Shown here: one piece after another, positions 43,607 to 56,600 of the stretch | How positions within the stretch are numbered: the first letter of the stretch is position 1 | Layout of the letters: the number at the start of each line of letters is the position of its first letter | DNA from: Cytospora piceicola | Lineage: Eukaryota > Ascomycota > Sordariomycetes > Diaporthales > Cytosporaceae | Assembly (NCBI GenBank): GCA_023375675.1 | Contig: JALQBC010000004.1 | Span: 682,001 to 746,000 of the forward strand | Length of the DNA stretch: 64,000 nucleotides | Direction: 5' to 3' | Notes under the pieces: generated by a model | Seen by the model: only the letters and a program-made list of their open reading frames with translations | The model's database searches: none | Told to the model about the DNA's origin: nothing | Position numbers and translations under genes: made by a program

Positions 43607-46600
43607 GGTGGTGTTGTGTCTCTGGGTTGCCCACTGATATATATGTTTTTCAAGTTCTCGGAATCGAGCGACTCTTCATTTGTATGAGATGGTGTGAATG
43701 ACGGACAGTTGCTGACTGGATTCAGCGTCTCATTGTCTGTCGCACCTAGTATGACTCCAGGGAAGAGAAAGTGCCACCCGTCCGTATAGAACGAGGTAGA
43801 TACCGCCGGCCTTGCCGGCTCAGTTGACCTGTCAAAAACGACCGTGAGAAACACAGATGACAAGTCTGCCTTCCCTCCTCACAAACAATAAAAACAGGGC
43901 GGTTGTCATATGGCTGGGAGACGTGAGAGAATAAAGAAAGAGACAAGAGAGGGGACACGAATAGGCGTGACTCGAAGGGGGAAGCGATCGAGGCTATATA
44001 GCAACACTCGTTGCTGCTTAGCCCCACGACGCGCACACCACTGGTATCAGAGGTATACATAGGACTCATACAGGTTGGGTAATGACTGTGAACTTCAGCT
44101 CATGCAGCCCACACACAGTGTTGGTTAGACCAGCCACCATACGGCCCGAACAGGTGGTGGTTGACTTTGGTTGCCTTGTGAGAGTTGCATCCTGGAACGG
44201 GACAAGCGCGTGGTGGTCACCGGCAAGCACATCTCGTAACTCACATTCCGCAACTTGGCCGGCGCAGCTCTCAGCTGGCCCAAGTCTCATCTCTCGGTGG
44301 GGTAAGCTAGGTCTCCAACATTTGCATGTGCACCCACTGATAGCAATAAGATGAATCACCTTCAGCCGTGCCTGCCGCCTGTTTGTCTGAGAGGGTAAAT
44401 TATTCCAAGGTTGATGGCGACTGGGCGCTTCGAGGCAAACCTGCTCCAAAACGGGGCAACACGCCTCGTGAGATGTGCCACGTTAACTCCACTTGGGCTG
44501 TGAACCAAGGAACTACTCCAGACTTTAGTCTGGTTTAGTGATGGAATAGTGATGCTCCGGAGGGAAGGAAGGGAAAAAAGTCTTGATCGCTTGATAAGCA
44601 ATATATGTGATCCCTTGGTTTATAAAACTCGCCAATAGCGCGTGTGACCGAAACCCGTGATATGCGGCGTGGTGGAGTGGAAACGAGGGGAGGACAATAC
44701 AGCGGGCAGAGCGGGCCAGCGATAGTGGAGGCTCAATATGCAAGTGCTTGCAGGTGAAAGCTGCACGGGCTGTCAGGCTGTGTGATGAGGTGAGACAAGT
44801 AGGTTCCGTAGTAACACACCCCACCCCACGCTCTATTAATCTTTCGGCAGGCCAGGCCACACTGTGATATTCAACCACCTGATCAGGCTGCACACCATCA
44901 ATGAGTAAAAGCTGCTTTTCCGCGCGAGCCGACTTCACTCCGTTGCTGGTCCCATGACTCGATTTTGCACAACCTCTTCAATATTGAATTCCTCATTGTC
45001 AAATGGACGACAAGAACCTGTTGTAGACACTTTCTCGTCCAGCAGGCCATTGGGTCAATGGAGGAGATCGACAGGCTCTCCGGGGGCTTTGTACCTGCAT
45101 GATGCGTCCAGGAAGGTTTGGCCTCAAGAGTGACTGACTCTTTTCGTCTCTGCCTCCCGAACCCTGAGAAGAACACGAGAAAATCTAGGAACTTATTGGT
45201 GTGTCAAGGACTTAAAGGACTACCGTGGCATTGCCGATGAGTCTAACGTTGATAACCTCCCTTGCTTGCTGTTCATCTGGCCACCCATGCTGACGAGTCA
45301 TATCTGTTACATCCAAAGCCTCGAAGCAGACATAAAAGCAAGATGCCGTCCCTTAGACTGTGTGGGCTTGCATCACGTTATAGCCATGTAGGAGACATAC
45401 ACAGTAGGTAGTTGTCCTGCGACTCACCCTCCCTGCCTAGAGTAGAAACCAATTTAGAAGTGGCGGTTATCGCGAGGGTGAGGAAAAAGAATGCTCTGCC
45501 GAATCGACTTGCGTCCATAGTACGTGGGGGGGATGATCTCCGTGGGGTGCATGAGAACTCGAGATCTTGCGTCTCCACTCCACTCACCTGCGAGCGGCTC
45601 TCCGTATACGTACACAGTACAGTAGGCAAATTCGCTCGGCGTGGCACAGACGATGAGCACTCGATCGGACCCGGGCCCGGGCCCGGGCCCGGTAGAGCTC
45701 GACGCCCGCTTATCGTCGGAGAATCCGTGTGATACTGAACGTCAGTATAGTGTTACCACCGAGTAATCTCCGGCGGCTGGTGTTTGATACTGTCGAACGG
45801 TTGAACGGTCGTCATTGAATGTAATTATCGACACCGCCGCCTGGCTCGGAATGCGGTACACTGTCAAAGAGAGACAAGCTGATCTCAGGGGACGAAACCT
45901 AGAGTCCGACCTGTAGGACTTGGGTCCTCAAGGAGGCTACCCCAGTACGTCGTCGTCCCTTGTGACAGCCGGAGTCTGTACTATATACGGTGTCAGACCA
46001 ACGGATGTCCTGCCCATATGCAGCAGCCGCTTGCAAATTTGCAATGATCAGCTTATAGACAACACACCAACCTGCCCACCTGTGCAAACATCAACTCAGC
46101 CTCATCCGTTATCTTCATGTGGCAGCATCGGCAGGTGTTGTATAACGACCCAACAGCGGCCGATATAGGTGTTCCAACTATCCGGTTGGTACAAGAGATC
46201 GGAGACGCCGCTGCCAATGATCGCTTCAGCCGTGGACAAGATGCAGAAGCTAGGAGGCGGTGGTGTGTGGTGGAGGCTGTTCAGCTGCCATCTTTTGAAG
46301 GGTGCCGAGCTTGAAATAAGCTTTGAGTTCTGCCAGATAGCGGGCGTAGTACGCATTTCGATGAAGCGAAACAGATAGGACGAGGATGGCCTGTCGGTGT
46401 TAGGCGTTCGGGCACCCTCTTGGTTCTGTTTCGCCCTAGCCTGCGTTGATGCATCTGCTGTGTGCGGATCTAGGTACAACCAGGTAGGCAGTTGTGAGAC
46501 GCGATGCTCAGATGGACGGTTCAATGGCTCACCTCATGATACAAAATTCAAGGCCGATGCTCAAATGTACAGTAGTAGCTGGAGTTGTGGAAGTATTCTT

Positions 46601-47725
46601 GGTTGATGAGTTTGAATTGGAATTTGATCCCTTGCGCGGTAGAGGTATTTCGAACTGCTACAGCTGCAGCTGCAGACATCAACCTTGAAATCCTGGGACG
46701 CCAGCAGGTTGTGCTGGAGAAGCAGGCTTCGAATCTCCTCGAAAACAGGGTTCTGCCAGGTAATCCAGTAACTGCCAGTATAGTCCAGCGGGAGTTAGCC
46801 CCTACCCGCCCTTGTTAAGCTTGTTCCCCCCTGAAAAATGGAGGCTGGGTGGTGGGGCTGATGCCAACTTTAGGCTTCGGCAGGGCTCAGAATCGTCTGA
46901 CAGCCGCTGGGACTACGGGAGTCACAGGGGGAGACCTCTAGAAGCCGATTGTTTATTTTCTTGTGCAGAGCAGCATCGTCATTGGTCAGACCTTGGGAAC
47001 TCTGTTGTTATTCTGGGGAAGCTCCTCACCTGGGCACATGCCGCAGCCACACACTACCTAGGTACTGTGGTACTCTTGCTGGGGCTGTGGGTTCGTTAGA
47101 TGGTCCAGCTTCGGCCATCCTGCTCCTCTTCCTGCTTGTTCCTTTTCTCTCGAGTCCCAACTAAAACTCGCATCTCGAAGCCGAAGGGCTCGCTTGCCGT
47201 AAATCGACATCGTGATTCGAATATACTCACTCTTTTCTTGACTTTGGTTTGGTTTGAGATTCCGGTTGCCGTTCGGTTTGGCCTCGATCATCTGCGTTGT
47301 CGGTCTCTTTGGTCTTTCGTTTGCACAGGATCCTTTCTTCCGGGTGCCGATACCTTCCAATTCAAGGCATAAGCAGGGACAATCCAAATAGATCTGCACA
47401 TGCCCTGCTATCACCTTCGCGGTTTTCTGTTCGCTCTCTGCTGTTATATGCTACTTCACTCTGTTGCCCCGGCATGACAGCATGTGGCCCTTCTAGGTTC
47501 GTCGTGCTATGCTAGGTACTTAGTCCCTTTCGTTCTCCAGACCGGTGGATCGGCCTCACGTCATAAACAGTTTACTGGGGAAAAGGCCGGTCCACTCCCT
47601 GGCTTCGCCTTGCATGGCTGTCACTGCCACCACTACCACCGGCGACATTGTTGTCAAGGCAGGAGCCCATTGTGGGCAAACGTGGTATGGGGGGCCAGAC
47701 TTCGCTGACAGCTAGACTATAGAAG
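43607..47725. other. Divergent intergenic region of about 4.1 kb
   Basis: The flanking genes diverge, so both promoters lie here. No gene is supported; the short open frames have no recognisable motif. It contains a GGGCCC-based 22-bp palindrome at 45671-45692 and a TACCTAGGTA at 47055, about 670 nt upstream of the large DH-domain gene. Confidence 0.5.
45671..45692. repeat. 22-bp GGGCCC-repeat palindrome
   Basis: The stretch CCGGGCCCGGGCCCGGGCCC plus GG equals its own reverse complement. It is pure G/C inside a mixed-composition spacer and could extrude as a cruciform. Confidence 0.8.
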
Positions 47726-50700
47726 ATGGCTTCAGCGAAACCGCGAGACGACGAGGACAACAAGGACAAGGACAGACAGCCGTCTCCTCCGCGCCGAACA
47801 TCTCCCGCAAAGCGATCCGGTAACAATGGCGTCGCGACACCTCCCAACCGCCGGGGTTCGGTCGGCCAGATGCCTAAGAGCGCGCCTGCCGCGGCCGGTA
47901 CTGGGGCAGTCCGGAAGTCATCGATCAAGAAGTCCAACGAGCCCTCCCTACTAGGCGACTTTTTCCTTGGACGGCCCTCCCCGGCTCGTGTTGCTGCTGC
48001 GCGGCGTAGAAGCGCCGATGCCGCAGCCGTCAGAGCTGAGTTGCGCCAGCAGATGCGCCAAGATGCTATTCGCCGAGTACAGCAGCCTGGTAAGGTTGAG
48101 GCTCGAGTCAAGGCTTGGCAGAAGGCCAATGCTGCTGCCATGGCCCAGGGGAATCCGGACGACGCCGCAAGCGAGCCAACCGAGGTTGCGGTACATGTCG
48201 ATGTCGAGAGTGTAACAGAGGAGGACCGAGTGCGCATCAAAAGTCGACAAAAACCGCGGCGAAAATCTTCCACGCCCAAGAGCTCCCCTTCAGGGAAGAG
48301 CGAGGACCAAAAAGATGAGACTGGGGCCAAGAAGACAACGGCTGCAGGGCCGAAAGGAAAAGAGAAGGAGAGACCCAGGGCGACTTCCACGGATCCACGC
48401 CTCAGAGGTCCGCCAAAAAGGAGGATCGTGAGCGACGATAACTGGATGAAGCGGAGAAATGTCAACGCAGCCCAAAAGTCAGCTGGAGCAGGCGCGAAGC
48501 CAAAACCGGGGGGCGACCTCGGTCCCAGCCCAATCCCCAAAGACTTTCTGAAGCGGACGGCCAAAACACCCAAAATGCAGGACAAGATCAAGGAATGGGC
48601 AAAGAAAATCGAAGTTCCACAGTCACCAGAGCCACCCAAGGCTCCAAGATATCCTCCAAGATATTCGCGACCGCTGAAGGAATATAGCACTAAGTATGGC
48701 GAAACTATCACCGTCGAAGAAGCCGCCAGCGGGATTTCAGGCACTACGAAGAGTGAAAGCGCCCTAAACATTATCACAGTAGAGGAGGAAGCTAGTTGCA
48801 GGTCTGGCTCGGCAAGGACCAGGAGCGGTCGGACTGCCGGGGAGGATGGTATCAGGGTTCAGGCCACAAGGACCTCGAGTCCTCGTGTCAGCGGCGACGA
48901 TGGGATCAGAATCAAGCCACTGCAGCCAAAGAAGCCCGAGCCTTACGATGATGGGATTCGCGTGATGCCTGCTAGGACATCGCCGTTTCGGGATGATGGT
49001 ATCCGTGTCCGCCCTGGGTCCACGAGGGATGCCACGGCCCGTCCGGCTTCTCCTAGGAAGACCTCTGGGGAAAGGATGACGCGCGCGCCGAGCACCAAGC
49101 AGGTGCGAACACCACCAGCTAGGATCGAAGTCATTGAAGAGCCGGAATCCGAGGTTGGCACTCCTACGAGGAGGTCAAAATCCCGAAGGTCTCCGAAAAT
49201 GATGCGACGAGCCACAGCTCCGACGATGACCGAGACAGAGACCACAGACACCGGTACTCTGTCTGAGACCGAGTCCTGGACAAGTGATGAATCAGGTTCC
49301 CGAGATGGCGCCAACAGACTACCCAGTGCGCCAGCTAAATCCCTCGCAGACATTCCGTTTGGTTACTCGGCTTTCAGTGAACTTGACCTTCCTGTCGGCG
49401 CAGACCATCACCACATCAAGCGACCAAAGCCACAGCAGAGGAATTCGAGTTTCAGGGCCGTGCCTAAGGCTTTCAAGAAGATCGTGACGGGCGCCAAAGA
49501 GATCGTCCATGAGAGGGTCGAGCCTCCCAAGCCTGCTACAACAAATAAACCACCCAGCATTGAGAGCTGGCTCAATGGGACAGTGGACCCCTTTGTTGAC
49601 AAATCCGTTCCCAAGACGACTTTACCGGAGAAAGATCAAGAGGCCAGTGCACGACGACAATCACCGGTAGATACTCGACAGGAGAAAGAGCCGGTCACGA
49701 CTTCGAATCCACGACATTCTCAGAGTGAATCGAGCAGAGAAGACGACGATTCTCAAACGGAAATACCAGAAAGGTCTGAGGGGCCGAGCCCGAAACCGAC
49801 GGCGGGGCTGAAGAGAAGTAAAGCTACTAGGAATAGCCCTTCTCCATCAAAGCAAGCTCCGTTAAAGCAAGGCGCTGCTAAGAAACCCTTACGTGAGGCT
49901 CTGAACAATCTTTTCAGAGGAGAGTCTAGTGGACACAAATTCCCAACGAAGGCGTACTCAGCCTATGAAGATTTAGGGCCAGACTCAGAAATTAGCTATA
50001 TGGAAGATGAAGAGGACAACGATAGATACAGTTCTCGACGTCGCTCTATGGGAGCACGGGCTCGGTCTCCGTCGCCGGAGTCCTCATATGTGTCCACAGA
50101 TGTAAGTAGCAACACCGAGGGGCCGTATATGACTCCAGCCATTATGCGACGGCCACCACCGCCAACAAGCGGTGAGCATGAATTATCGACGATAGCCTCA
50201 GAGAGGTCAGAAAGCACACTTGGGTCCGACACGCTGTCAATAATTTCGGAAAGTACAGTGACGCAGACAACGGAGCTTACTAGGTCCACTGCACTGTCAC
50301 GGAGAAGCAAGGGTTCCGGATTGAAACGTCGACTTACCAAGCACTCTGATCTCGTTTCGGTCCTGTCCCTCCCGGACGATGCCGAGAATATATCACGATC
50401 CAAAAGTATCAGATCTACCAGCAGTCTCCGGAGAAGAACCAGCAAGCTAGGAAGAGTCACGGTGGATGACCTGCTGAGGGAGTTTGCCGTTGACGAAGAC
50501 TTTTACCAACGGGAGCTGAAGACCCTTGTAGATGGTGCTGTCCCGGTGCTCCTAAACCAGGTCGTTCAAGGAAATCGAGACTACGCCATAGACTTGTTTG
50601 GGCCCTCCACGGATGGGCGGGCAGATGTTGCGGGCAAAACAGTGGTGAACATGGGGATTGCCCTTGACAAGCTCAGAAACTTACACAAACGGGCACCTCT

Positions 50701-53619
50701 GTATGATGTCAACAAAATTCTCAACTGGCTCTTGACCGCGTACCCGATATATAATCGATACCTGGATGTCTGGCGTCTAGGCTTCGAAGGCATTGTCGTC
50801 AATCTTGCACGGGGTCGAGGGAGAGCCGACGATGAGGATTCCTTGGTCAATGCCATGCCTCGAAACGAAGATGGAGACGTCGTGGATACTAAGGGACAGC
50901 CCGTTGATCTCCAGCGCCTTTTGACGAGACCTCTGGCACGGATCAAGGGGCTCCTAAAGCTTCTCAGAGTGAGCTGACTTGTTCTGCCCCGTATATGAAA
51001 TATGGAACACTAACATTATCCCAGGGTGCGCAAGCCATTGGTAATAAACATCCAGAGCTTGATGTGGCGATTGAGGACTTCACGGCTCTGCAAGACAAGG
51101 CCCGGAGGCGCCACCGCGAAGAAGTTGCTCGCAAGACGGATGAGGATGCCATCACTACAGACACAAGGCGATGCTGCGACCTTCGTACCCTTAATGCCAT
51201 GGAACGCGTGCTCATCGACCCGAGCCGGCAAGTCAATGCCAAGGACTTCTTCTCGCTCGACCTCTCCCATTCCAGTGGTCAGAGAGTCGAATGCCAGGTG
51301 GAACTAATCTACCGAGACAAACCAAAAGATTCACACGACAAAGGGGACATTCTGATACGAGACGTCGGCCATTCACGATGTTGTCTGTTATTCCCTCCGA
51401 TCCCAAAGTCAGCAATGTCCGCCCGCAAGGCTGATGAGCCTGGAGCCCTGATCTGCATGATCCGGGGTAGGCACAACGGTAAGGATTGGTATGAAACATT
51501 CAAGTTGTCGACCAACCTTGAGGAACAAGTTCTGGACTGGCTAGATATCATGGGAACAAGCCCAGTACCGCCGTCCACGAATCGAAGAACCCTCAGCAGC
51601 TCTGTCCCATCTTCGCGCAAGTCATCTGTCGACATGCCTTTGGGTGAGCGAACGGGATCATCCAGATCTCGCAAGGAGCGTCCTCCCCCATTGAGCCCGT
51701 CAAGCACAGCCAGCGAGGAAACGGGTCTCCCAAAGCCCAGCACACCAAGCCGCTATCACTCACGCCATGCGAGCTCGCCTACTACGCCAACCACTTCAAC
51801 ATCACCCAGTTCTAGTCGTTCGCGTAGCCCATCGCCAGAACGGACACCGACTCAGAAAGACTATCGTGAGGCAGGCCGGCCCCGTTCCCTTCCAGTGCTT
51901 CCACCCAAGGCCGAGACAACACCTCTTCACGAGAATATGCGACCTGACCCCAGAGACTTGGCCAAGTCGCCGTCAAACAAATCCCACCACAGGGAGGCGC
52001 CTCCACCTATTCCTGTTCATCGCACATTCTCTTCCAAGTCGACTTCTCTCAGTCCACCAGTCGATTTGAATCCTCCGATGGTTAAACGCCGGGGGTCCTC
52101 TCCCCTGAAGCATGAATTCCGTCCATCTGATGTCTCTTCCTCCTCCTCAGAGACCGACAGCGACTCTGCTTCTGACGTGGAATCGTCCAGTGATGAACTT
52201 GATGAGGCTGATGTACCCGACACCCAACCCGCAATCAGCATCAGACAGGCCCCCGAAGTGTCAGGTGTTGAATCCACTGTTTCCGACAGCGTAGCGCCGT
52301 CACAATCAGCTTCTCAAGTTGGTCTGTTTGGAAGGCTTGGGCCAGGAGGTGCCAAGGATCCGGAATACATCATCAAGTCAATCGCGTCGATTTCGTATTG
52401 GTCAGACAAGAAGGGGCAATGGAATGAGGCCTTGAAAGGGGCATGCTCCATTGTCATTACTCCTGGCCTGATTGAAGCTTACCCACTTGCTACGCACTCT
52501 ACCTCAACGCCGTACGCTTTGAACTCATCTGGGACATCTGAGACTGGCGATGTCGACCCAAGACGCTCGCAGCCATTGATCGCTCTCGAACTAACGCCTA
52601 TTGTCATGATCCGACAAAGCACGGCTCTTGATCTCGAAGTACGATCCCCAGTCCGGCCATACTGCAAGCTCTCCACTATTGATGGCAAGATTTTCCGTTT
52701 CCGCGCACCGTCTGCTGCGGAGGGAACAACCCTCTACACAGCCGTCCACAAAGCTCGTCTTAACAATGCCAAGTACAAGGCCTTGGAGGAAGAATCTCGA
52801 TTCCGCTCCTTTGGCCAAGCGCAGACCGCCGAGCGGACCCCGGACTCACAGGCGAGCAGCAGTCGCCGTCGTGGCTGGTTCGGTAGGAAGAACAGCTACC
52901 GTGCTTCTACTCGCGCTCCATCCCAGTCTGCGTCCCAGTCTCAAGGCGCCCAATCTAGTATCTCAGCGCGGTCGCTCCTCAAGCGTCTCACCGGCGCCGC
53001 CGACCTCCCCTTCAACATTCACAACTCTTCCATCAACCGGCACAGACGCTCTGCCTCAGGCATCGGCGGAATAGCCTCCATGTACGCAAGCGAGTCAGAC
53101 TCGGCTGGCGGCATGACGCCTCCGCGATCTCCGTCATTGTCACTGGCCAGCGGTCGCACCCAGGTTCTAGGAAGCGACAACCTCAAGATCCGCTGCCATC
53201 TCCTCGTCACCCCGACAAAGTGGGAGGACCACGGCAACTGCAACCTTCAAATCACCCGCCCGCCGCCAGGGATGAGGCAGGAGCTGCGGATCAGGCACGG
53301 CATGGAGAAGAGAGTCATCGTGACCAAGGTGCCCAAGAGGACCTTCCCCTTCGTGAACTCGGATCCGGCGAAAGAAACGCCGGTGACAATTCTGGATGTC
53401 GTATTGGGCTCCAAGTGTTTCGGACGCCTGGGCTCACGGGGCATCATACTGAACGTATGGGAGGAGGTGAGGGACGAGAACAATAATGTTGGTCTCGCCC
53501 CCGCAAAGGGAGGCCTGTCTGGCAAGGTCACGAAGTGGTGTTTCCAATGCGGCAGTGCGACGGAGGCGAGCTGGATCTTTGGCCTTGTGGCTCAGGAGGT
53601 GGAAGTCGGGCTTGCATAG
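47726..53619 (+). CDS. Large DH-domain (RhoGEF-like) protein
   Basis: Two exons (47726-50968 and 51025-53619) encode 1945 aa. The 56-nt intron has donor GTGAGC, branch CTAAC and acceptor CCCAG. Residues 1 to about 900 are disordered and basic/Ser-rich, with four spaced copies of DGIRV/DGIRI between about 374 and 428. From about 910 (VDDLLREFAVDEDFYQRELK) to about 1140 the sequence matches the start and helices of a Dbl-homology domain, the exchange module for Rho-family GTPases. Residues about 1150-1255 look like a PH-type module (VECQVELIYRD, WYETFKLST). A long Ser-rich stretch and two more folded-looking segments follow, around 1530-1620 and at the C-terminus (WCFQCGSATEASWIFGLVAQ). In filamentous fungi such proteins act in polarity or septation, but I cannot assign an orthologue such as Bud3. 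Exchange activity is inferred. Confidence 0.85.
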
Positions 53620-56600
53620 CCTGCCTCTCTTTCCTTCGCGTTCTATCTGGTGGTCTCACATTGTCGACCTGCTGGGTCGTCTTTTCTTGTTAATTTTTCT
53701 GGTTTATATATTTGATTTGGTCAAGATGTACGGAACAGCATGGCGAGGTGTTGGCCGGGATGTTATGCATTGGTGTTTCCTGTCATTTCCGTTACATTTT
53801 CCCATCTTCTGGACCCCGACTCGATCATAGGGTCTATGCATGGGTCGCTCCGCGTTCTTGATTGCATTTATACCGGCTAGAAGGTCTGGCTAACTGTCTT
53901 TGTTGGCGTCTCTATATTGGACGGGGAAGGGAAGGAAGTTTGAATAGACAGGACGGCAAGACTGAACGGGGTAAACAAAGCATGGGTGGAAACACCGGAA
54001 TGGCATAATTATGTACCCAAGATATCCCACATGGCGAGGTTGAGCAATAGCAAGCATATAACATGCACGAAGCGCAAGGGGACGACAGGCGGCGATGAAG
54101 TGTAATTTCTTTGCAGCGAAAGATCTCTTTACGCTGAACCGAAATAATCACTTCTTTTACATCATTCAAGAGATACCAACGAAATATCTTCTACCTCTTG
54201 CGCAATAATTGTGCGTTAGCTTTCTCTTTTCCATCACGATGACCTGCCTACTACTCGGGCTTCAGAATGCGTGTCGAGAAGACTTACGCCTAGTTGAGGC
54301 TCGTACATGTATTGGAAACCATGATAAACGTGTAGTATCCCCGACGTGTCATGTCTCAATCACACCAAGAATGGGACGCGCGTTGTGACTCGGGTAATTC
54401 TATTGCTGTCGCTTATATCGTCAGATGATGTCGTCGGTTATGTCGTCGATTGTTGTTTATTGTGATGGATAGCACGACTTTAGTAACACAATCAAAACGA
54501 CCACTTTCAGGAAGAGCAATACACCGTCACAACAAAACAATCGAGCGCCACTCAGATAAAGACGAACCACAGTCTATATAGACATACCCAGGACGGTAAC
54601 TTTCCAAGGTTCTCATGTTACTGAGAGTATGCATAGGGCATCATACTGTAGCCTGACTTACTACCGTAGGTACTGAGTAGTAAGGAAACATTGGAATGTG
54701 CTACTCCCGGGCACGCCCACGGACGTTTTATGCCACTCAGTACCCGAGCTCCCCGCAGCTAAATCCTGGGGATTTCTATCGATGATGATCTTAGTTACCG
54801 GTAGATAGTTACCAGGATATCACGTCCGTGCGCGGGCGTAGCACGGTTCCCTTCCTACTCAGCACTTACGGTAGGTCAGGCTTGATTCGAGCTCCAGATT
54901 CGAAGCACGCAGTTGAAACGCAGCCAGGCATGGACGGCATGGACGGATACCACATGGGACAGAATGTAACAGCTTCAATTTCGTAGGCAGGGGTTACCTT
55001 GAAGCTAGTGTGGCAGAAGAGAGAACACTGTGTCTCTTCTTTCAAGCACTGGGACAAGGCATCAGGAATCCAGCACGTACCCAATTTGGGCCCAGCCGAA
55101 ACTTCCGGTGGTCGCTCGACATCCCACACCACAATGGCTAATTTGTTCGACGCTATTATGGCACAGCTCCGGCTGCCTTGGAAAGTAACGGGGACCAGCA
55201 AGGCGGCAATGGGATGCCAACGCGCCTGGTACACTTCTCCACTTGTACCAAAGAGTATTCCACAAGAGGGAGAGAAACATTCTCATCATTTCCTACCCCC
55301 CTTCGAGGTATAAGGAGCTGTTCAGTGTCTCTATTGGTAGACAAGCGAGCAAGGAGATCAAATGACGCCTTCGACATCCCTCCCCTCCACCCCCTTCATG
55401 CACCCAAAGGGACCAGAAAACCATGCCTGTTGACAAGCAGGCGGTGAAGGGACATCAGGGAGACAGGAATGTTTTGGGTTTCACGGGCTTCTCTATCCAG
55501 CGAATAAGCTTTCTTGGCCATCCGAATCTGGCAGGCTAACGGTCTTATAGATCGTGTTTGGGATCTTGGGAGGGATTTCAAATAGATTTCCAAATATAGA
55601 TAGATAGGTTGTCCCGTCCCGGCCAATCGGTATCAGCCCCCAACGGTGACGACACGAGGTCGGCGAGACGGCTGGGCTGGCTCCCTCTCGCATTTCGGGA
55701 GGAGGTACAATGGGTGGCAGGTCGGTCTCCGGGGAAGACGGGGAAGGATGAGGCCGCCCAGACTAAGGAAATACCGTGGCCATCGCGGGTAAGATTGGAT
55801 AACTAAGGGACAGGTGATATGACTGATGGGATGGATGACCTTTGTTCTATGGTTTGAGGCACGGCAGGTGATATGTAACGTTGAAAAGGGACCACCGATA
55901 TGACGTGGTCGTTCGTCCAGTCAGCTCAGCCACGATCACAGAAATTGTCACCCGATTTGGGCATATCGATATGGTGGCGTCTTATTTCTGACCCCTGGAG
56001 TGAGATGACGGGCAGATACCTAGTAGCCTTGCAGGGCTGAGCCACACAAGGCTGTATAATGATGTGTGCACGCAAGGCACGCACACGTTTCGCTTCCAAC
56101 AGAGGATGTGGACAGTGCATTACCAATGAAGTTCTTCTGGATACATTCTGGCATGCGCCTTGCGCCAAGTCTCTCCATTCAGACAAGCTTGAGCCTGATT
56201 CCCTGTTATGGATATTTGCTTGTTCGCCGGGAGAGCGAGTGTCTTGCCTAGTCAGGACGCCTCCATCTTTTCAAGCAGAAGTAGGAGTATGTACGCTGGT
56301 ATTTACATGGTGCCGGAAGTGAGAGACACAAGGTACGACATGATACCTGCCCCGAATAGGCTTGGAAAAAGGAAAACCCAGGCGGGAACCCACGCCGGAG
56401 AATTCGTAATCATGCCGGCCACCCTGTCGCGACTTACAGGATGATAGATATCGAAGCGGTTACCCGCTCTTACACTCTAGAAGGGGGAGGGCTCGAAAGT
56501 GTGCTCGAAAATATATGCACCACGCTCGGTCCCTGAAAGCTGCGCAAGCACTGTCGTGTCCTTCTTGTTAATCTGTGATGATGTGCACGAGGGGAGGGTT

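Noticed and set aside
47572..48777. 401-codon frame antisense to the DH-domain gene
   Set aside because: Mirror image of a basic, Ser-rich coding region; no recognisable domain.
54866..55234. 122-codon minus-strand frame with a vaguely WD-like segment
   Set aside because: No repeat structure, no flanking exons, and competing open frames on the other strand.
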